A DNA stretch of 64,000 bases, taken from the NCBI RefSeq assembly GCF_004193775.1, contig NC_041002.1, forward strand, positions 14,522,113 through 14,586,112, read 5' to 3'. Below, piece by piece: positions 57,281 through 64,000 of this stretch; the first letter of the stretch is position 1; every line of letters begins with the position of its first letter. The notes beneath the pieces are model-generated. The model made no database searches. It saw only the letters and a list, made by a program, of their open reading frames with translations, and was not told the origin of the DNA. The DNA comes from Glycine soja (lineage: Eukaryota; Streptophyta; Magnoliopsida; Fabales; Fabaceae). Made by a program: the position numbers and the translations under genes.

Positions 57281-58068
57281 CTAAGCATAGTATCGCTTGA
57301 CAACATCAGAGTTCACGGGTGAAGGTAGCTCCTCGCCATCCACGTTGGTAAGCACCAGGGGCCCTCCGGAAAAAGCCCTTTTCACAACGAAAGGCCCCTC
57401 GTAGTTTGGGCCCACTTCCCTCGATTATCTTTAACAGCATGGGACATCTTTTTTAGCACAAGGTCCCCCTTATGGAACTTGCGCAAGCGTACCTTCTTGT
57501 CGAACGCATTCTTCATTCTTTGTTGATACAAGAGCCCATGGCTCATGGCCATCAAGCGCTTACCTTCAATAAGGTAGAGTTGGTCATAGCGTGTTTGAGC
57601 CCACTCTGATTCTTCTAAGCTCGATTCTGCTAGTATCCTCTGGGAAGGGATGTCTACTTCAAATGGGAGTACCGCTTCCATTCCATAAACCAAGGAATAC
57701 GGCGTTGCCCCAGTAGAAGTTTGTACTGAAGTTCGGTATCCATGCAAGGCAAAAGGCAACATTTCATGCCAATCTTTGTATGACACTGTCATCTTCTGAA
57801 TAATTTTCTTAATATTCTTGTTGGCTGCTTCCACGGCTTCGTTCATCTTTGGCCGGTAGGGCGTGGAGTTGTGATGCTGGATTTTGAAATCCGCACACAT
57901 TTCCTGCATCATCTTGTTATTCAGGTTGGTGCCATTGTTAGTAATGATCTTCCTAGGGAGTCCGTACTGACAAATCAGCTCCCTCTTTATAAACCTGACC
58001 ACTACACTCCTCGTGACATTGGTGTAAGAAGCCGCTTCAACCCATTTGGTGAAATAATCTATCGCCAC
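57281..58068 (-). pseudogene. Integrase catalytic core and C-terminus of element H
   Basis: It would insert element DNA into the genome. The core reads AIDYFTKWVEA (first Asp), IITNNGTNLNN, where the usual second Asp is Asn, and NEAVEAANKNIKKI (Glu). It continues through YSLVYGMEAVLPFEV and a KGDLVLKK C-terminal block. A one-base shift near 57412 moves the frame, after which EGPFVVKRAF...VKRYYA runs to the stop at 57281-57283. A stop at 58129 separates it from the zinc-binding part. With Asn for Asp in the D,D,E triad it would be inactive. Confidence 0.85.
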
Positions 58069-58128
58069 GAGAATGAAACGATGGCCATTCGAAGCCTTGG
58101 GCTCGATGGCCCCGATGACGTCTATTCC

Positions 58129-58995
58129 CTACATGGAAAAAGGCCAAGGGGCGGACATGATATTTAGAGGATGTGGCGGAGCATTGACATTGTCCGCGAA
58201 CACTTGAAATTTATGGCATTTCCTTACATGCATGCAGCAATCACTTTCCATGGTGAGCCAGTAATAACCTGCTCTCAGGATCTTTTTGGTCATAGCATGG
58301 CCATTGGCGTGTGTTCCAAATGAGCCCTCGTGGACTTCCTCGATCATGTGGTTCACCTCTTTGGCATCCATGCATTGCAGGAGAGTCAAGACATGGTTTC
58401 TTTTATATAGTATGCTCCCATTCATGAAGAAAACGGCCGCTAATCTCCTCAACGTCCTTTTATCATTGTCGGAAGCCTCCGGTGGGTACTCTTTGCTTTC
58501 AACATATCGCTTGATATCGGAATACCAAGGCTTACCGTCCCGTTCCTCTTCCACCTGACTACAATGTGTGGGTTTGCCACGACACCAGAACTCAATGTAT
58601 GGTAGATCCCCGTGCGGTGTTAGCTGGAACATGGACGCCAAAGTAGCAAGCGCATCCGCCATTTGATTTTCCTCCCGGGGAACATGATGGAAGGAGATCT
58701 CATCAAAGGAATCAGCCAACTCCTTGATATAGGCTTTGTAGGGTATCAGCTTGGGGTCTCTAGTTTCCCATTCCCCTCTCAGCTGGTGAATCACCAGTGC
58801 TGAGTCCCCGTACACTTTGAGCAGTTTGACATTAGAGTCAATTGTTGCCTGGACGGCCAGGACACACGCTTCATACTCAGCCATATTGTTGGTGCAGTCA
58901 AACCCCAGCCTGGCTGTGAAAGGTATACATTGATTTTCTGGAGAGACCAATACTTCTCCAATGCCATGGCCTAGAACGTTTTGACGGTCCATCAA
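58129..58995 (-). pseudogene. Second (archaeal-type) RNase H and integrase zinc domain of element H
   Basis: 288-residue open segment. The RNase H shows LGHGIGEVLVSP, NNMAEYEACVLAV (Glu), LKVYGDSALVIHQL (Asp) and EENQMADALATLASMF (Asp); the first Asp (FDG) lies just before the frameshift near 58990. This extra RNase H is the lineage marker for Tat elements. The integrase N-terminus follows with a HHCC arrangement (EEVHEGSFGTHANG, then CCMHVRKCHKC-like residues) and ends at a stop after SAPWPFSM. Confidence 0.86.
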
Positions 58996-59512
58996 ACCAT
59001 ACAGTCCTTTTGTCTCGGTCCTCGTTTAGTTTTTCCTCAAACAAGGCCATGATGTCCTCATCCGGGAATTCGGGATGCATGGGTTGATAGTTGTTAAGAG
59101 GCTGCTGAGCCAAATAATCCGCTAAGGCGCTCCCTTTTATCGCCTTTTGGGTGACGTAAACTATATCAAACTCGGATAACAAGACCTGCCACCGGGCGAT
59201 CCGTCTTGTGAGAGCTGGCTTTTCAAAGATGTACTTAACCGGGTCCATTTTGGATATCAACCAGGTGGTATGGCTCAGCATGTATTGTCTTAGACGATGG
59301 GATGCCCAGTCTAAAGCACAACACATTCTTTCAAGCAGGGAGTAATTCATTTCACAGGCCGTGAACTTCTTACTCAAGTAGTAGACAACGTGCTCTTTCT
59401 TCCCGGACTCGTCATGTTGCCCCAGCATACATCCCATCGACTCGTCCAAAATCGTCATATACAAAATGAAAGGCCTTCCAGGTAACGGTGGCATAAGCAT
59501 AGGAGGGTTCAT
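58898..59512 (-). pseudogene. First RNase H of element H
   Basis: Open segment after the stop at 59519: LYMTILDESMGCMLGQHD, VVYYLSKKFTACEMNYSLLE, CCALDWASHRLRQYM, MDPVKYIFEKP and GSALADYLAQQP, then an acidic connector leading to VWFDG. This is the usual gypsy RNase H plus connection domain of Tat elements. The frame runs out of register about 15 residues past the second RNase H start. Confidence 0.83.
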
Positions 59513-59518
59513 GAGACA

Positions 59519-60151
59519 CTATTTGATCCTTCCAAATGCCTCTTGACAATCCTCGTTCCAATGGACGATTTGGTTTTTGCGTAAGAGTTTGAACAATGGC
59601 TCACAAATAGCGGTGAGCTGTGATATGAACCTGGCAATATAATTCAAACGTCCTAGGAAACCTCGGACCTGCCTCTCGGTACGGGGTTCCGACATCTCAA
59701 GGATGTCCTTCACCTTTTCGGGGTCCACCTCTATCCCTCTCTGGCTTACGATGAAACCTAGCAATTTCCCTGATTTGACCCTGAAGGTACACTTAGCGGG
59801 GTTTAACCTCAATTGATACCTCCTAAGCCTTTCGAACAACTTCCGCAGGTTGACAAGGCGTTCCTCCTCGGTTCTAGATTTGGCAATTATGTCGTCCACG
59901 TAGACCTCGATCTCTTGGTGCATCATATCGTGGAACAAAGCTACCATAGCCCGTTGATAAGTTGCCCCGGCATTCTTGAGTGCAAAGGGCATCACCTTGT
60001 AACAGAACATTCCCCACAGGGTGACAAAGGTAGTCTTTTCCATATCCTCCGGCGCCATCTTTATCTGATTGTAACTGGAGAACCCATCCATGAAGGAAAG
60101 TTGTCTTTGGGACTGGCCCGATTCAGGTCCCGATAATCCACACACATTCAC
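59519..60151 (-). pseudogene. RT palm of element H with small deletion
   Basis: It contains FMDGFSSYNQIKMAPED, FVTLWGMFCYKVMPFALKN, the catalytic YVDD (EVYVDDIIAKS), KLLGFIVSQRGIEVDPEKV and VRGFLGRLNYIARF. The segment before FMDGF is abnormal. After KDNFP-type sequence about 20 residues of the usual palm (ending ...LFS) are missing, so the frame changes near 60100. Stops bound it at 60148 and 59519. Confidence 0.84.
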
Positions 60152-60670
60152 AGCTTCCCATCCTTCTTAGGGACTGATACGATGTTGGCAACCCATTCTG
60201 GGTACCGAGCGACAGCCAAAAACCCAACGTCAAATTGTTTCTTTACCTCTTCTTTTATTTTCAAGGATGTCTCATGCTTCATCCTCCTCAGTTTTTGTTT
60301 TACCGGGGAACACTCGGGATTCAGGGGTAATCGGTGCTGTACAATGTCAGAACTCAAACTGGACATATCTTTGTACGACCAAGCGAAGATGTCTTGGTAG
60401 TCTTTTAGCAGGACTGTCAGTTCTTCACGGATGGGTGCGGACATACCCGTTCCTATCTTTACTTCCCTTTTTCCACTGCCAGTTCCTAAGTCTACTAGTT
60501 CTGTCTCTTCTTGATGAGGTCCCATTTCTTGGTCCTCATGGGCGACTATCCTTTCCAACTCCGGGGGAAGTCCCACATCCTCATGCTCTTCATCCTCTGT
60601 CTGATTCGTTTCTTGCTCGAAATCGATGGGCGGGTCCCAGGTATTAGTACCTTCGAGGGACTTATTGTCG
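60148..60670 (-). pseudogene. RT N-terminal part of element H
   Basis: Open from about 60670 (an acidic ETNQTEDEEHEDVGLPPELE segment), through FAWSYKDMSSLSSDIVQHRL, KQKLRRMKHETSLKIKEEV and VANIVSVPKKDGKL, to a TGA at 60148-60150 where MCVDYRDLN should continue. The start of this exon-like segment has no Met of its own, consistent with a spliced or fused polyprotein. Confidence 0.82.
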
Positions 60671-60856
60671 GATTTGGCGTTTTAAACGTAAAGAAATAGA
60701 CATGCAAATGGATGAGAACGGGTAGAGACGTAGGAACAGATGAAGAAAGATCTTTGTATTATAAATTCAGGAACAAAAGACACAAAGCCTTAACAAAAGG
60801 AAACTCTAAAGCCTAGGCCTAACTGTAGAGCTTTTAAAAGCCATAAAAAGGTTTAC
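60661..60856 (-). other. Intron-like gap between protease and RT of element H
   Basis: About 196 bp of AT-rich, stop-filled sequence separates the protease/G-patch frame (ending ATG-TAA) from the RT frame. A GT (60856-60855) overlaps the end of the upstream frame. A pyrimidine-rich tract is followed by the first AG at 60662-60661. Ogre-type elements are known to have an intron here. With these exact sites the two frames would not be in register, so either the sites differ or an indel has occurred. Confidence 0.5.
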
Positions 60857-63042
60857 ATTATGCTTGTCGCGTAAATGTCCGGGCGCTCCTCCACTTGCCA
60901 ATTTCCTAGTCGGAAACCAGGAGGGCATGGTCGTACCAAATCCAACCCACTCAGAGCATCATCTTTGCATATTGTAACGACTTGGCCTTCATCCCCTAGA
61001 CCCGCGCTTATAAAGCTCCCACTTATGTGGCAGGGCGAGCTTCCTTCATCTTCATGTCTTAATCGCAAGCCTTGACTTCCGCTTTTCCTTCCCGCAACGC
61101 TTCTCCTTATGTCTGCTTGTGTGGGTTTATAGCCTAACCCAAACTTCCCACGGTTTCCTCTGGCGCTTATCAGGCTAGTTATACTGCCGTTGTCCTTGCC
61201 TAAACCCATTCCGGGCTCGTAACCATTCCCCAACATTACCCGGGCCACCATTACTGCCGTATCTGGCAGGCAAGGTTGCCGAGAGAAGGAATCCACGGAG
61301 GAAATGCTTACCACCTCAAAAGACTGGAAAGCGGTTTCCAACGACTCCTCCACGGCCTCCACATATGGCATAGAGGATGGGCAACTCACCAAGATGTCTT
61401 CCTCGCCCGATACGATAACCAAATGCCCCTCCACTACGAATTTCAATTTTTGGTGGAGTGTAGAGGGAACAACTCCCACCGAGTGGATCCACGGGCATCC
61501 CAATAGGCAGCTGTAAGGGGGATTAATATCCATTATTTGAAAGGTAACCTGACAGGTGTGAGGGCCTATCTGTAAAGGGAGGTCGATCTCTCCCCTAACC
61601 TCTTGGCGGGTGCCGTCGAAGGCACGGACCACCATGGAACTTGGCTTTAGGTGGGAAGCATTAAACGGTAATTTCTCCAAAGTGCTTTTGGGCATTATGT
61701 TTAAACTAGAACCGTTATCGATGAGTACTTTGGCCACGACGTGGTGCATGCACTTGACCGATACATGCAACGCCTTGTTGTGCCCTCCCCCCTCGGCGGG
61801 GATTTCTTCTTCGGCGAAGGCGAGATAATTGTTGGCGGTGATATTATTGACGAGCCCTCCGAAGCCTTCTACAGAGATATCTTGGGCCACATGAGCTTCA
61901 TTTAAGACCTTTACTAGCAAAGCCCGATGAGGCTCGGAGCTCATGAGTAATTCCAAAAATGAGACCCTGGCCGGGGTTTTGTTAAGCTGTTCAATGACCT
62001 TGAACTCGCTCTGCTGAATAATGCGGAGAAACTCGCTGGCTTCCTCTAGCGACACCTCCTTCTTGCTATAACCATCCCTTTTCTCTGGAAGACCTTTTAC
62101 CGGAATATCCTCATTCTGAGTGAGAGGCGTTTTATCATCTTGTTCTTCCACTACCTTTGCCTTCCCCTTAACGTTCGTGGGTTGGATTGTTAGGTCGGTG
62201 GGCGCAAACACGCGACTGCTGTGTGTCACACCGCTCAGTCCCGTGATATTGGTTACCTTGGCCAACAACGAGCTGATGTCAGTGGCTTTTTCTTTCCTTT
62301 CGTCCGGAGGTGTGTACCTCCACGGGACTGCGTGGCTGTTTTGGTATGGGAAAGGGATAGGTTTAGCTGTCGAGGAGTATCGGGGCTTTTGTGAAGCTGT
62401 GCCCTTGGTGAAATATATCACCAAAGGTTTAGGCCTTCCAAAACTTCTCTCATCCGTGGACTGCATACATATATGTTGTTCTTCCCTTCCCTCATTGCGG
62501 ACTTCCAGTCGACCTTGATCTATCATCCGTTGCAAAAGGTCCTCCACTGCCAAACATGTTTCCATATTATGTAGCTCGCCGGGATGCAACAGACAAGAAT
62601 CCTCTTCATGCCCACTGTGGGGAATTACACCCCCCTTCTGTAGGGCCTCATAGATAAACCTCCTAGGGGTCGCTACGTCCCTTAAAGGCTTAGACCTGCG
62701 CGGCCTATCCGACTCAATGGCATTAACCACTCCCCCTCCATGATTGGCGAGCGGGTTGGTTTTCACGTTGGGTTGGTCCTCTGGAAATGTTAGCCATCCG
62801 ACACCTATCAAATGCTGGACCTTGTATTTAAGGGCTAGGCATTTTTCGATGGAATGGCCCGGGGTTTTCCCATGGTACGTGCAAGTGGCGTTAGGATCAT
62901 ACCACTTTGGGAAAAGGGGTTGGAAGATCTTCCCGGGAGTTATTACAGCCAGTTGGTCGGCGATGAGGGACGGCAAGAGGTCCTCGTACGTCATTGGGAG
63001 TGGGGTGAATTCTGGAATTGGCCTCGGGGGATAGTTCCTCAT
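60853..63042 (-). pseudogene. Gag C-terminus, protease and G-patch segment of element H
   Basis: A 729-residue open segment, the longest in the window. A Cys/His motif (CTYHGKTPGHSIEKC) is near residue 50. A long linker follows, with a second similar motif (SGHEEDSCLLHPGELHNMETC). The aspartic protease lies near residues 420-530 (KVLIDNGSSLNIMP with catalytic D-N-G; PYSCLLGCPWIH). A G-patch (MLGNGYEPGMGLGKDNG) is near 615-645, an RNA-binding type motif seen in Ogre polyproteins. The upstream boundary is a stop at about 63110. The protease and G-patch look intact by motif. Confidence 0.87.
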
Positions 63043-63105
63043 TACGTTGGAACTGGCACCAAAGTGGGCATTGCCGGCCGGGCGAGTCGTGGTTGGAGCC
63101 GGAAC

Positions 63106-63507
63106 TTAGGGGGCCTCCCTCTGGATGGGGGCGGGCGCCCTAGGCTGTACGGGTGCTGAATTGGAGGAGTTCCCAGCGCGAGCTGAGAAGCTCGGATGAT
63201 GTTGCGCATATTGATGTGTACCATGAGATGTCTGCGGAGGTTTGACCCATGCTGGCGCCGAAGTGACGGCGTGGGCATCCCCCTCCTTCCTTTTTTCCCT
63301 AGTTGCGTCGATTTTTTTAGCATTGGTACTTGTGGAGGAAACGTAATCGAACTTCCCTCTTTTCAACCCTACTTCGATTCTTTCCCCGGCGAATACTAGG
63401 TCCGCGAAGCTGGACGGCATGCAACCTACCAACTTCTCATAGTAAAACACTAGCAAGGTGTCCACCATCATGGTGATCATCTCCCTTTCGACCATGAGAG
63501 GGGCCAC
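63106..63507 (-). pseudogene. Gag middle segment of element H
   Basis: It follows a TAA in ...DLAA and is open for 133 residues: MMVDTLLVFYYEKLVGC, FADLVFAGERIEVGLKRGK, then a Ala/Pro/Ser-rich linker. It ends at a TAA before the zinc-knuckle segment. Together with its neighbours it forms one gag with two nonsense mutations. Confidence 0.8.
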
Positions 63508-64000
63508 TTATGCTGCCAGGTCTCTCCACCGCTGTGCGTATTCTTTAAAGGTCTCACCTTCCTTCTTGAACATATTCTGTAGCTGGGTACGATCGGGAGC
63601 CATATCGGAATTATACTGATATTGCCTTAGGAAAGCAGTAATCAGGTCCTTCCAAGTACGGATGCGAGAAGCTTCCAGATTAGTGTACCAAACAACCGCG
63701 GCTCCGACTAAGCTATCTTGGAAAAAGTGTATTAATAGCTTCTCATCCTTAGAGTGCGCGCCCATCTTGCAAAAATACATCTTGAGATGGATTTTGGGAC
63801 AAGCGGTACCTTTATACTTGTCGAAGTCTGGCACCTTGAATTTTGGGGGAATAACAATATTCGGTACCAAGCAAAGATCCGTCATGTCCGCGAACGGATA
63901 GTCACGAAAGCCTTCAACAGCCCTCAATCTCTCCTCGAGGAGATCGAGTTTCCTTCTTTCTTCGGCCGTCGGGGGTGGTCCTTCCGCGGACAAGAATATT
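63508..64000 (-). pseudogene. Gag N-terminal core of element H (cut by window edge)
   Basis: It is open to the right edge, so the true start is outside. It includes LLEERLRAVEGFRDYPFADM, CLVPNIVIPPKFKVPDFDKY, HLKMYFCKMGAHSKDEKLLI, FFQDSLVGAAVVWY and a FKEYAQRWRDLAA block, i.e. a complete retrotransposon gag core domain. It ends at TAA (63505-63507). Confidence 0.85.

Larger units (their letters stand above)
49671..64000 (-). mobile_element. Tat/Ogre-type Ty3/gypsy element H (partial)
   Basis: On the minus strand from the right edge: gag, zinc-knuckle-like motif, protease, G-patch, an intron-like gap, RT, RNase H, a second RNase H, integrase (ending 57281), a ~6.3 kb 3' region with tandem repeats, and the 3' LTR (49671-50955). 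The second RNase H between RNase H and integrase is the hallmark of the Tat lineage; the G-patch and the intron-like gap point to the Ogre type. Several stops, a small RT deletion and an integrase Asp change make it inactive. The 5' LTR is outside the window. Confidence 0.88.

Overview
The window is plant nuclear DNA. It is AT-rich, crowded with nested LTR retrotransposons, and holds one intact intronless plant gene. A legume, most likely soybean or a close relative (Glycine), fits best. The grounds are Athila-type gag proteins of the Calypso/Diaspora kind, a Tat/Ogre-type element whose polyprotein carries a G-patch and two RNase H domains, and a legume-like UGT72-class glucosyltransferase. 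The species call is inference; it rests on recognition, not on a search.

Layout. (1) 1-1681: left-truncated minus-strand chromovirus (element A) with its 5' LTR. (2) 3808-26693: a plus-strand Athila-type element (B) with target-site duplication (TSD) ATAAT. It carries a second Athila copy inside its 5' LTR (B1, 4135-8670, TSD GCTGG) and a minus-strand chromovirus compound inside its protease region (B2, 12445-22550, TSD CGAAC). B2's 5' LTR is itself split by a solo LTR (21291-22383, TSD TAATA). (3) 26694-33488: the only host-gene territory. It holds an intact UDP-glycosyltransferase gene (29238-30632, plus), a duplicated flank on both sides of it, and an unreported-looking UGT pseudogene fragment on the minus strand (33109-33488). 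(4) 33489-39465: a plus-strand chromovirus (E), inserted in that pseudogene and carrying a solo LTR (37711-39384, TSD GAAGG). (5) 39466-48285: remains of a minus-strand copia-like element (F), filled by a solo chromovirus LTR (TSD GAGCA), a deleted Athila-type element (TSD TTCCT) and a solo Athila-type LTR (TSD AATGG). (6) 48286-49670: a truncated copia-like LTR (G). (7) 49671-64000: a minus-strand Tat/Ogre-type element (H) running off the right edge. It has tandem repeats in its 3' region and a solo LTR of its own family (TSD GGTAT).

No element looks autonomous: every gag or pol frame has stops, frameshifts or large deletions. The UGT gene is the one likely functional protein gene. It has a complete PSPG sugar-donor box, but the position normally held by the catalytic-dyad aspartate is glycine. 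The strongest structural oddities are the head-to-head LTR compound B2, which has a clean TSD and forms a ~0.67 kb inverted repeat, and one abrupt junction at 49670/49671 that could explain the missing right ends of E, F and G and the missing left LTR end of H.
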